Shown: piece by piece, positions 18,452 to 25,094 of the stretch | Position numbering within the stretch: the first letter of the stretch is position 1 | How the letters are laid out: every line of letters begins with the position of its first letter | DNA from: Epilithonimonas sp. JDS | Lineage (GTDB): Bacteria; Bacteroidota; Bacteroidia; Flavobacteriales; Weeksellaceae | Reading direction: 5' to 3' | NCBI RefSeq assembly: GCF_021261315.1 | Contig: NZ_JAJSAX010000008.1 | Coordinates: 62,001 to 126,000, forward strand | DNA length: 64,000 nucleotides | Program-made: the position numbers and the translations under genes | Notes under the pieces: generated by a model | Told to the model about the DNA's origin: nothing | Databases searched by the model: none | What the model saw: the letters and a program-made list of their open reading frames with translations, nothing else

Positions 18452-19441
18452 ATGAAAGTAGCTGTAGTAGGCGCAACCGGAATGGTTGGACAAGTTATGC
18501 TGAGAGTTTTGGAAGAGAGAAATCTTCCTATCACCGAATTAATTCCTGTAGCATCAGAGAGATCTGTTGGCAACAAGGTCAAGTTCAAGGACAAGGAATT
18601 CACTATCGTTAGCATGGACGACGCTATTGCAGTCAAACCCGAGATCGCCATCTTTTCTGCTGGCGGTAACACTTCATTGGAATTTGCTCCCAAATTTGCG
18701 GAGGTCGGAACAGTTGTAATCGACAATTCTTCAGCTTGGAGAATGGATCCGACCAAGAAATTGGTAGTTCCGGAAATCAACGCGAATGTTTTGACTAAGG
18801 AAGACAAGATCATCGCTAACCCTAATTGTTCTACCATCCAATTGGTAATGGTGCTTCACCCTTTGAATATTAAATATGATATCAAAAGAGTTGTAGTTTC
18901 TACTTATCAATCTGTAACCGGAACCGGGAAAGCAGCTGTAGATCAATTAAATGCCGAGATCAAAGGCGAAACTCCTGAGAAAGTTTATCCTTATCAGATC
19001 TTCAAAAATGCATTGCCGCATTGCGATGTTTTTTCTGATGATGATTATACTAAAGAAGAAATCAAATTGATGAAAGAGCCTAAGAAAATTATGGGCGACG
19101 ATACTTTCAATCTGACAGCAACTGCAGTAAGAGTTCCCGTACAGGGCGGACATTCCGAAAGCGTGAACATCGAATTCGAAAATGAATTTGATCTTGATGA
19201 AGTCAGAAAAATCCTTTCTGAAACACCAGGTGTTACACTTCAGGACGATGTGAAAAACAACCACTACCCGATGCCTTTATATTCCGAAGGAAAAGATGAT
19301 GTTTTTGTAGGAAGAATCCGAAGAGATCTCTCCCAGCCGAAAACACTCAACCTCTGGATTGTGGCAGACAATCTCCGAAAGGGCGCTGCTACAAACGCAG
19401 TTCAGATTGCAGAATATCTGGTAGCAAACAACTTAGTTTAA
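18452..19441 (+). CDS. asd: Asd, aspartate-semialdehyde dehydrogenase
   Basis: NADPH-dependent enzyme converting aspartyl phosphate to aspartate semialdehyde, the branch to lysine/diaminopimelate, methionine and threonine. The 329-residue protein has VAVVGATGMVGQVMLRVL at the start, DNSSAWRM, the active-site cysteine in NPNCSTIQ (about residue 129), STYQSVTGTGKAA, and RVPVQGGHSESVNIE with the catalytic histidine. The length is normal. It supplies the diaminopimelate precursor for the MurE encoded in this window. A perfect terminator follows at once. Confidence 0.96.
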   Translation: MKVAVVGATGMVGQVMLRVLEERNLPITELIPVASERSVGNKVKFKDKEFTIVSMDDAIAVKPEIAIFSAGGNTSLEFAPKFAEVGTVVIDNSSAWRMDPTKKLVVPEINANVLTKEDKIIANPNCSTIQLVMVLHPLNIKYDIKRVVVSTYQSVTGTGKAAVDQLNAEIKGETPEKVYPYQIFKNALPHCDVFSDDDYTKEEIKLMKEPKKIMGDDTFNLTATAVRVPVQGGHSESVNIEFENEFDLDEVRKILSETPGVTLQDDVKNNHYPMPLYSEGKDDVFVGRIRRDLSQPKTLNLWIVADNLRKGAATNAVQIAEYLVANNLV

Positions 19442-19457
19442 ACTAACAAAAATCAAA

Positions 19458-19489
19458 GAATCTTCGAAAACCTCGAAGATTCTTTTTTT
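19458..19489 (+). terminator. terminator after asd
   Basis: A perfect 10-bp stem GAATCTTCGA/TCGAAGATTC (19458-19467 and 19473-19482), 5-nt loop, then seven Ts. It ends 4 bp before the next ATG, so the following gene needs its own promoter or read-through. Confidence 0.92.
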
Positions 19490-19493
19490 AGCA

Positions 19494-20495
19494 ATGGAAA
19501 AAAGCAAACAACAAAACTCCAATATTACATTTCAGAAATGGATCGCCGCTGTCGGCATCATCCTTTTTGTTGGAAAAATAGTTGCGTGGAAACTGACCAA
19601 TTCAGACTCTGTATTTTCGGACGCGATGGAAAGTATTGTGAATGTCATCAGCGCATTCATGGGACTTTATGCCTTATATCTCGCAGCAAAACCAAGGGAC
19701 GAAAATCACCCTTATGGTCATGGAAAGGTGGAATTTGTCACTTCTGCCATAGAAGGATCGCTGATCAGCATTGCAGGCATTATGATCATCTACGAAGGCT
19801 GCAACAGTTTGATACTCGGCAAAGTCATCAGCAAAGTCGATTGGGGAATTTGGATCGTTGCGGCAACAGCCATAGCGAATTATGTTTTGGGATATATTTC
19901 TATTCAGAAAGGGAAACGGCAGAATTCTGTGGTTTTGATTTCTTCCGGGAAACATTTGCAGTCAGATACTTTTACAACTTTGGGCGTTGTCATCAGTTTG
20001 GTTTTGGTTTACTTTACAAAGATTGTTTGGATAGATTCTGTCGTGGCCTTGATATTTGGCATTTACATTATCACCGTTGGATACAAAATTGTCCGCCATT
20101 CTCTCAGCGGAATTATGGATGAAGCAGATCCTACTATGTTGGGAAATCTTGCCAAATTTCTAGATGAAAACCGGAAAACGGAATGGATTGATGTTCATAA
20201 TATGAAAATCCAGCAATTCGGAAGCCGGCTTCATATTGATGCTCACCTAACTTTGCCGTGGTATTTTGAATTGAGAACGGCTCACAATGAAATGGAAGAA
20301 ATGATCAAACTCATTGCAGAAAATACGGATCGCAGCGTGGAATTTAATTTCCATATGGATGACTGCAAACCAATATCCTGCGCCATCTGTCAGATCAGTA
20401 ATTGTCCTGTGCGTCAACACGAATTTGTTAAAAAAGTTGACTGGACTGGTGAGAATATTTCCCAGCCGGACAAGCACACGGTAGAGAATTTTTAG
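19494..20495 (+). CDS. cation diffusion facilitator (CDF) metal/proton antiporter with cysteine-rich tail
   Basis: 333-residue CDF family transporter exporting divalent metal from the cytoplasm. Six hydrophobic segments are visible. The TM2 site is SVFSDAMESIVN (Asp43), the HPYGHGKVE loop follows, and the TM5 site is HLQSD (His154, Asp158). The cytoplasmic C-terminal domain (about 205-333) contains IDVHNMK and HIDAHLTL and then an unusual C-x4-C-x2-C-x4-C cluster at residues 291-304 with His309 close by, a possible extra metal site. The metal (Zn, Fe, Mn or Co) cannot be assigned. Its stop overlaps that of the convergent gene by 4 bp. Confidence 0.88.
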   Translation: MEKSKQQNSNITFQKWIAAVGIILFVGKIVAWKLTNSDSVFSDAMESIVNVISAFMGLYALYLAAKPRDENHPYGHGKVEFVTSAIEGSLISIAGIMIIYEGCNSLILGKVISKVDWGIWIVAATAIANYVLGYISIQKGKRQNSVVLISSGKHLQSDTFTTLGVVISLVLVYFTKIVWIDSVVALIFGIYIITVGYKIVRHSLSGIMDEADPTMLGNLAKFLDENRKTEWIDVHNMKIQQFGSRLHIDAHLTLPWYFELRTAHNEMEEMIKLIAENTDRSVEFNFHMDDCKPISCAICQISNCPVRQHEFVKKVDWTGENISQPDKHTVENF

Positions 20496-21100
20496 AAATT
20501 AAATCTAACTCCCAGATTCAAATTCAGGATCGTAGCATTAGAATAATATTTTTCTAATTTCTTATTTTCAAAATTGATATCAGAAGTGAAAAAGTATAAT
20601 TTTGGTCCGAAGAAGATCTGAACATTGTTCGGTTTCGAAATCGTGTAAAGAACTTTTGCGCCAAGGATATACTGATTCCCGTACTGCCTGAACTTGTCTC
20701 CCCAATCGATAGATTCGCTTCTCAGGAACAGAGATCCGATACCTGCCTTTGCCTCTACGTCCAATCCACTTTCTCCAAAAGAGTGCAGATAGACTAGGTA
20801 AAATGATAAATCTGTGAGTCGGGGATCTTCCAAAGCACCAAAAACACTCACATCTTTAACACTAGAAAACATCTGGTTGAACTCTACACCCAATCCAAAA
20901 TCTTTGACAAAAACAGCTTGAAAACCTAAACCATATCCACTAAAAGTTTTCAGTCCATCTGCCATAAAATTATCTCCAACAGGAATGCCTAAATTACCTT
21001 TTAGATCTATGGAAAACCTTGCTTTTTGCTTTACTTTCTCTTGAGCATTAGAGAATGAGACAGCCAACATCAGTATAAATAATAGATATTTTCTCATCAT
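20492..21100 (-). CDS. outer-membrane beta-barrel protein
   Basis: 202 residues with a signal peptide ending SFSNAQ, then alternating beta strands (PVGDNFMADGLKTFSGYGLG, GVEFNQMF, LTDLSFYLVYLH) and a C-terminal ILNLNLGVRFNF ending in Phe, which is typical of an outer-membrane barrel of the OmpX/porin-like type. No specific family is recognised. Its ATG overlaps the stop of the upstream lipoprotein gene (ATGA), so the two proteins are translationally coupled and likely work together at the outer membrane. Confidence 0.75.
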   Translation of the reverse strand: MMRKYLLFILMLAVSFSNAQEKVKQKARFSIDLKGNLGIPVGDNFMADGLKTFSGYGLGFQAVFVKDFGLGVEFNQMFSSVKDVSVFGALEDPRLTDLSFYLVYLHSFGESGLDVEAKAGIGSLFLRSESIDWGDKFRQYGNQYILGAKVLYTISKPNNVQIFFGPKLYFFTSDINFENKKLEKYYSNATILNLNLGVRFNF

Positions 21101-21459
21101 TCTACAGTTATGTTATCAAATTTTGTATAACCTTGGCCACTTGGAAGTTTTATGGAAAGTGAATCGTAATTGATCCTGCAACCAGTTACATTAGCAGAAA
21201 AACTTAATACCTTTCGACCAACAAACAAATTTGCACTGTCTACCGTCGCAGGACCGCCTAAGCCAAAAGTACCATCGGATTTCGAAATTCCTTCAGAAAC
21301 TAAAAAACTATTTGTAATCTTCAAAGGCGTACTCACACCTTGGCCATTCTCAGTGGTTATTTTTCCTTCCGCATAAATCCTTGCATTATCAATATAATCT
21401 GAACAACTGACAGAAAGCAGAAAAAAACTAAAGCAACAGAAAAATTGTTTGGTTTTCAT
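21097..21459 (-). CDS. small lipoprotein with carboxypeptidase-regulatory-like fold
   Basis: 120 residues. The N-terminus is a lipoprotein signal (FFLLSVSCSDY, lipid cysteine near residue 19). The mature part ARIYAEGKITTENGQGVSTPLKI followed by SKSDGTFGLGG resembles a single carboxypeptidase regulatory-like beta-sandwich domain, common in Bacteroidota surface proteins. A TATATTTG -7 box lies 12 nt before the ATG (complement 21472-21479), making this the probable first gene of a two-gene unit with the outer-membrane barrel. Confidence 0.7.
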   Translation of the reverse strand: MKTKQFFCCFSFFLLSVSCSDYIDNARIYAEGKITTENGQGVSTPLKITNSFLVSEGISKSDGTFGLGGPATVDSANLFVGRKVLSFSANVTGCRINYDSLSIKLPSGQGYTKFDNITVE

Positions 21460-21471
21460 AGGTTATTTTTT

Positions 21472-21479
21472 CAAATATA
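21472..21479 (-). promoter_or_regulatory. -7 box of the lipoprotein/barrel unit
   Basis: TATATTTG on the minus strand, a full match to TAnnTTTG, 12 nt before the lipoprotein ATG. No clear TTTG -33 element was found. Confidence 0.5.
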
Positions 21480-21524
21480 ATTAATTATCATTGAAAAAAT
21501 TACATTTTAAAATAATTTAATATG

Positions 21525-21956
21525 TCAGGATAGATGCTCTTGTGTCTTTTTCCTGTAGTAAAAAATCGGGACGATTAAAAGTAAAGCCAACGGCTGAATC
21601 ACAAATCTTCTGATATAAAATGAAAACAGATATCCAAACTGGAATTTGTCATAGATGCAGAAAAGGTAAATAGGGAAAACTATTACAAAAATTAGAGTGA
21701 TCAATACGCCCGCCTGCTTTGTCCATTCTTTCTTTAAAAATAAAAAGTGGATAATCAAAAGTGAAAACAAGGTATTGAGTCCAAATCTTAAAAGATATGA
21801 AAATATCAACCTTCCCCAATGGAAGTCTGGCAAGATGGCACTGTGGTCTGCAGATCTGAAGAACATTAGAAATGGATCGTAAAAAATCACATCTTCCAAT
21901 ACACGAATCCCTATTAATCCTAGAATGCCTAATAAAATCCAAAAATACCTAAGCAT
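21525..21956 (-). CDS. exosortase F system-associated protein
   Basis: 143-residue membrane protein with about four hydrophobic segments (residues 3-18, 52-72, 81-103 and 118-134). It matches what I recall of the small family that always accompanies exosortase XrtF: RVLEDVIFYDPFLMFF at the N-terminus and a basic KYFRYT-like middle replaced here by RRFVIQPLALLL. It is encoded downstream of xrtF on the same strand but 405 bp away, with an xrtF terminator between, so it likely has its own promoter. Its role in the sortase system is unknown. Confidence 0.75.
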   Translation of the reverse strand: MLRYFWILLGILGLIGIRVLEDVIFYDPFLMFFRSADHSAILPDFHWGRLIFSYLLRFGLNTLFSLLIIHFLFLKKEWTKQAGVLITLIFVIVFPIYLFCIYDKFQFGYLFSFYIRRFVIQPLALLLIVPIFYYRKKTQEHLS

Positions 21957-22361
21957 AATCAGAATTATTTGGACATTGCAAAATTGATTTGAAGATAATC
22001 ATTTTACAAAAAATTTAATAAATGACTAAAAATCGATTTCGTGTTTTCTGATTTTTGAAGTCGAAAAAACAAAACAAATTTTTACTTAAACAGGAAATTT
22101 TCTATAAAATGAATCGTGGTGTTCTGGATACAGAATGATTCAAAAATAGGACATGGAAAGTCCTCGAAATGAGAATAAATTTATTTTTCATTTTTATCTA
22201 TGTGTGTGTTAGGGTGTAAAAGTACAAAATAAAAGAAAAACGGCTGTTTTAATTTTTCTTAAAAAAAACAAATATTTGTTAAAATAAAAACAAAAGACGA
22301 AATCATATTGATCTCGCCTTTTAATATTTCTATTTTAATTTCGATAAATTTTAAAATTCCT
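21957..22361. other. 405-bp intergenic region between the two exosortase F genes
   Basis: Very AT-rich. The xrtF terminator sits at its right end (22285-22322). A minus-strand frame of 29 codons (complement of about 22102-22191) and a 10-codon plus-strand frame near 22200 look accidental. A weak TAATTCTG box lies 3 nt before the downstream gene ATG. Nothing else was recognised. Confidence 0.5.
22285..22322 (-). terminator. terminator after xrtF
   Basis: On the minus strand AAAAGGCGAGATC and GATTTCGTCTTTT (complement 22322-22310 and 22304-22292) pair over 13 bp with two G-U pairs and a 5-nt loop, followed by a T-rich tract. The wobbles fit minus-strand RNA and not plus-strand RNA, which gives the direction. 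Confidence 0.8.
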
Positions 22362-22889
22362 TCAGTCATTCTTCTTTTTGAGCGCAAAGAATTGAATCCA
22401 GACAAGCCAAAGAATAATCACACCACCGTAGATGATGGCAGGAAAAAGATAATCGTGACCCACTTTCTCGTACTGTGGATATTTGATATAAATGATATTG
22501 AGCAATGCAATTCTGGAAACATTGAGGAAATGAAGAAGAATTAGTCCGCCAAAAACGTACAGAAAAGTTTTTGCGCCTTTGTAAAAAGCAAAGATAAATG
22601 CCGCAAAAAGAATAGCAACCGAGATCACATTACAGCCTTCTACCATTCTGGTCGTGAATTTTCCATTCGTCTGGAACAGGATACTGTGAAGTTTCAGATG
22701 ATCAACCAAGACTGTTGGAAATCCTACAAAACCCTGCAAAGCAGCGACCTGAACACCAACCCACCTTGTGAATGGATCTACCACATCATTCTCATAGCTA
22801 TTGAGGTAAAACTGATACAGCAACACGAAAACAATATAAATTATTACGAATCGTAATAAAATCTTTAGAACCGGTAAAAAATCTTTCAT
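22362..22889 (-). CDS. xrtF: XrtF, exosortase family protein
   Basis: 175-residue polytopic membrane protein of the exosortase/archaeosortase superfamily, transpeptidases proposed to process proteins carrying a C-terminal sorting helix. The catalytic triad is visible: Cys86 in VEGCNVIS, Arg126 in NVSRIALL and His145 in VGHDYLFP, each at a helix end. It is short, as XrtF is. The start is the ATG complementary to 22887-22889; the frame can extend three codons to a TTG, but that overlaps the -7 box. No protein with a recognisable exosortase tail was seen in the window. Confidence 0.88.
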   Translation of the reverse strand: MKDFLPVLKILLRFVIIYIVFVLLYQFYLNSYENDVVDPFTRWVGVQVAALQGFVGFPTVLVDHLKLHSILFQTNGKFTTRMVEGCNVISVAILFAAFIFAFYKGAKTFLYVFGGLILLHFLNVSRIALLNIIYIKYPQYEKVGHDYLFPAIIYGGVIILWLVWIQFFALKKKND

Positions 22890-22895
22890 CGTCCG

Positions 22896-22903
22896 CAAAA
22901 TTA
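22896..22903 (-). promoter_or_regulatory. -7 box of xrtF, 6 nt before its ATG
   Basis: TAATTTTG on the minus strand matches TAnnTTTG. With transcription expected to start a few bases further on, the mRNA would begin at or next to the ATG. The region shared with the divergent phosphotransferase gene is only 59 bp. Confidence 0.55.
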
Positions 22904-22936
22904 CGATTTTTAGTGTTTCAAAATTCGATTATTAAT

Positions 22937-22944
22937 TAACTTTG
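22937..22944 (+). promoter_or_regulatory. -7 box of the phosphotransferase gene, 4 nt before its ATG
   Basis: TAACTTTG matches TAnnTTTG and ends 4 nt before the ATG at 22949, predicting an almost leaderless transcript. It lies back to back with the xrtF promoter. Confidence 0.55.
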
Positions 22945-22948
22945 TGTT

Positions 22949-23962
22949 ATGTATGCACATCAGGATTTTTTCGAGGATTTTTTAGGACACAAAGCAGACT
23001 CATTTGCAGCGCTGCCGCAGAGTGGATCTTCCAGAATTAATTATATCGGATCTTTTCAAAACAGGAAATATGTCATCACTTACAACGAAAATATTCGGGA
23101 GAATGAAGCTTTCTTTTACTTTTCGGATCTGTTTAAAAGTTTACAGCTTAATGCGCCTGAAATTTTTCTAATTAACGATGAAAGAAACCTATACATTCAG
23201 GAATTTCTTGGAGATAAAACGCTGTCGGAAGTTATTTCTGAAGAAGGATTATCAGAAAGGGTGAAAAGTCTGGTGAAAAAAAGTCTGAAGAATCTTTTCG
23301 AACTTCAGACCAGGACTTTGGGAAAAGTAGATTTTCGCAATAGTTTTGAATATGAAAGTTATGATGATCTGCCAATCACACACGATCTTTATTATTTCAA
23401 GAATTTTCTGATTGATGTTCTGGAAATCGAATATCATAAATCGACTTTGCTAAAAGAATTCAAGAAAATATCTGAGATTATTCAGACGCTTGATCCAAAA
23501 ACATTGATGATCCGGGATTTCCAGTCCAGGAATATTTTGGTGAATGAGAATGATGAGGTTTTCTTCATCGATTATCAGTCTGCGATGGAAGGTCCGGCTG
23601 GTTATGATGTTATCTCGCTTCTTTACCAGGCGAAAGCTAATTTTCCGGCTAATTTCAAAGAAGAAATGCTGGATTATTATTTGTCTTTTTGGGATGAATC
23701 TGACAGGAAAGCTTTGAAAGAATCTTTCAATTGGATGAAGATGATGCGTTTTCTGCAGGTTTTGGGTGCGTATGGATTCAGAGGTTTGATTCAGAGGAAG
23801 GCACACTTTTTAGGTAGTCTTTTGCAGGGCATTGAAAATATTTATGACCTGAATCAAAACTGGAATCAAATCTCTCAGCAATTTCCGGAATTATATTTTA
23901 TTATTTTAAGATTGAAAAGTCCAGAGGTACAAGCCAAGATTGAGGATTTGATTATTGATTAA
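22949..23962 (+). CDS. aminoglycoside-phosphotransferase-fold kinase (AmgK-like)
   Basis: 337-residue protein kinase-like fold phosphotransferase. The catalytic loop is IRDFQSRNIL (about residues 191-200) and the metal-binding segment is VFFIDYQSAMEGPAGYDV, the pattern of the group containing AmgK, the anomeric N-acetylmuramate/N-acetylglucosamine kinase of peptidoglycan recycling. The usual His/Tyr before RD is Ile here. An AmgK role is plausible, but no murU-type nucleotidyltransferase is adjacent, so the substrate stays open. It is transcribed divergently from xrtF. Confidence 0.75.
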   Translation: MYAHQDFFEDFLGHKADSFAALPQSGSSRINYIGSFQNRKYVITYNENIRENEAFFYFSDLFKSLQLNAPEIFLINDERNLYIQEFLGDKTLSEVISEEGLSERVKSLVKKSLKNLFELQTRTLGKVDFRNSFEYESYDDLPITHDLYYFKNFLIDVLEIEYHKSTLLKEFKKISEIIQTLDPKTLMIRDFQSRNILVNENDEVFFIDYQSAMEGPAGYDVISLLYQAKANFPANFKEEMLDYYLSFWDESDRKALKESFNWMKMMRFLQVLGAYGFRGLIQRKAHFLGSLLQGIENIYDLNQNWNQISQQFPELYFIILRLKSPEVQAKIEDLIID

Positions 23963-24007
23963 ATAAGGCTTTGTAATTATTGACCAAACCAATATTAAAT
24001 AACAAAA

Positions 24008-24098
24008 CCCCTAGCCCCGATTGCAGCGGTTACCCCACAGCAGGCGATGGGAAAAGCGATGGCGCGAGGAGTAATAGCGGAAAGCGGGAAACAGCTCC
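24008..24098 (+). repeat. dispersed repeat, family A, copy 1
   Basis: A 91-bp GC-rich element starting CCCCTAGCCCCGAT and ending GGAAACAGCTCC. It is the same length as the element at 43467-43557 and differs from it at about 8 positions by eye. It lies in the 3' region of the phosphotransferase gene, before the shared terminator. No coding frame is apparent. Confidence 0.85.
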
Positions 24099-24163
24099 AA
24101 ATAATGTGTTGGAGTGTTGGAGAGTTTGAGAGTTTTTTACAATTCTTTTAAGTTTAGAAACAT

Positions 24164-24196
24164 AAAAAACCTCAGAAATGAATTCTGAGGTTTTTT
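24164..24196. terminator. bidirectional terminator between the phosphotransferase and NlpC genes
   Basis: A perfect 14-bp stem, AAAAAACCTCAGAA (24164-24177) with TTCTGAGGTTTTTT (24183-24196), and a 5-nt loop. The A and T tracts at its ends make it work on both strands, which suits two convergent genes. Confidence 0.92.
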
Positions 24197-24215
24197 CTGA
24201 ATATTTTCAGTCTCT

Positions 24216-24872
24216 CTAATTATTTAATACAGTTAATCTGTCTTCTCTTACAACCCGCTTTGCGAATCTGAATTTTGGTCCCCAATAGTTGTCATCCAGT
24301 GATGAAACCATCACGCCTTTGGAAGTGGCTGCGTGGATGAATTTGATCTGTCCGTCTGCCGTAACCTCTTCTACGATCCCAACGTGTGAGATTCTTCTTC
24401 CATGGGAGAAGAATACCAAATCTCCTTTTTGTAATTCGCTTCTGTGTACAGAATCTCCTTCCTGTGACTGGTCTGCTGCAACTCTTGGAAGATCCATCCC
24501 AGCTGCTGCTCCAAATACGGACAACACGAATGCTGAACAATCTATTCCGCTTCTGGAAGTTCCTCCGTATCTGTAAGGAGTTCCTAGGTAACTTTCAGCT
24601 TCGGATAGGATGTTATCGATGGTGTTGCTGTGTTTGATCGCATTTTCTATTGCAGATCTTTTGATGACGTCGTTTGTATTAGCGATTGCTGCTAAGACTT
24701 GCTGACCTTTGTCGTTGTTAGAATTATTAGTAACTGCTTTAACATTCAAAGATGCAAATTTGGCATCGGATTTGTATGTTTGTGTATTAGAAACCACATA
24801 GTTGGAAACGCAAGATTGCAGTGAAAAGAATGTGGCTACAAATAAGAAATAAACTAGAACTCTTTTCTTCAT
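24216..24872 (-). CDS. NlpC/P60 (C40) cell-wall hydrolase, lipoprotein
   Basis: 218 residues. A lipoprotein signal ends in SLQSC (Cys21), so it should be anchored in a membrane. The catalytic NlpC/P60 domain covers about residues 85-210 with Cys112 in RSGIDCSAFV, His163 in ISHVGIV and His180 in FIHAATSKG. Such enzymes cut D-Glu-(gamma)-DAP bonds in peptidoglycan stem peptides. LGTPYRYGGTSRSG before the cysteine is the standard lead-in. The upstream region (24898-24985) contains an unusual GC-rich structured block. Confidence 0.92.
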   Translation of the reverse strand: MKKRVLVYFLFVATFFSLQSCVSNYVVSNTQTYKSDAKFASLNVKAVTNNSNNDKGQQVLAAIANTNDVIKRSAIENAIKHSNTIDNILSEAESYLGTPYRYGGTSRSGIDCSAFVLSVFGAAAGMDLPRVAADQSQEGDSVHRSELQKGDLVFFSHGRRISHVGIVEEVTADGQIKFIHAATSKGVMVSSLDDNYWGPKFRFAKRVVREDRLTVLNN

Positions 24873-24897
24873 ATATATTTAATTATTTGTTAGACTT

Positions 24898-24985
24898 GTA
24901 ATGGTTTTTTGTGATTGCATAGCAAATTTAGCCATTACCATCGGAAGGGTCTCCCAATTCAAACTGGGCAGCCGTCGGTTTAACA
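24898..24985 (-). promoter_or_regulatory. structured GC-rich block upstream of the NlpC gene
   Basis: On the minus strand CCCAGT and ATTGGG (complement 24968-24963 and 24958-24953) form a 6-bp hairpin with a UUGA loop, and GTAATGG with CCATTAC (complement 24938-24932 and 24904-24898) form a 7-bp longer-range stem. The block is far richer in G and C than the surrounding leader. It could be a 5' UTR RNA element. A TAAATTTG promoter box (complement 24923-24930) lies inside the second stem, which would make part of the block upstream DNA instead. No known riboswitch was recognised. Confidence 0.4.
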
Positions 24986-25014
24986 TATTTTAACAGTCTT
25001 ACGCGGAATGTTAA

Positions 25015-25060
25015 AGAAAAACAAAGCGCAAAGCCTTTATTTAGACTTTGCGCTTTTATT
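25015..25060 (-). terminator. terminator after glnA
   Basis: Perfect 11-bp stem AAAGCGCAAAG/CTTTGCGCTTT (25023-25033 and 25046-25056) with T-rich tails on both strands, about 40 bp past the glnA stop codon. It could also stop plus-strand transcription. Confidence 0.85.
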
Positions 25061-25094
25061 TTTAGTTAAGATACTTTAACGTTTTCGAGTTTGT

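Noticed and set aside
22102..22191. A 29-codon minus-strand frame between the two exosortase F genes
   Set aside because: No promoter or conserved feature; a length expected by chance in AT-rich DNA.
24898..24985. c-di-AMP (ydaO-type) riboswitch before the C40 hydrolase
   Set aside because: Some GGG/CCC pieces are suggestive, but the conserved ydaO core segments as I recall them are not present.
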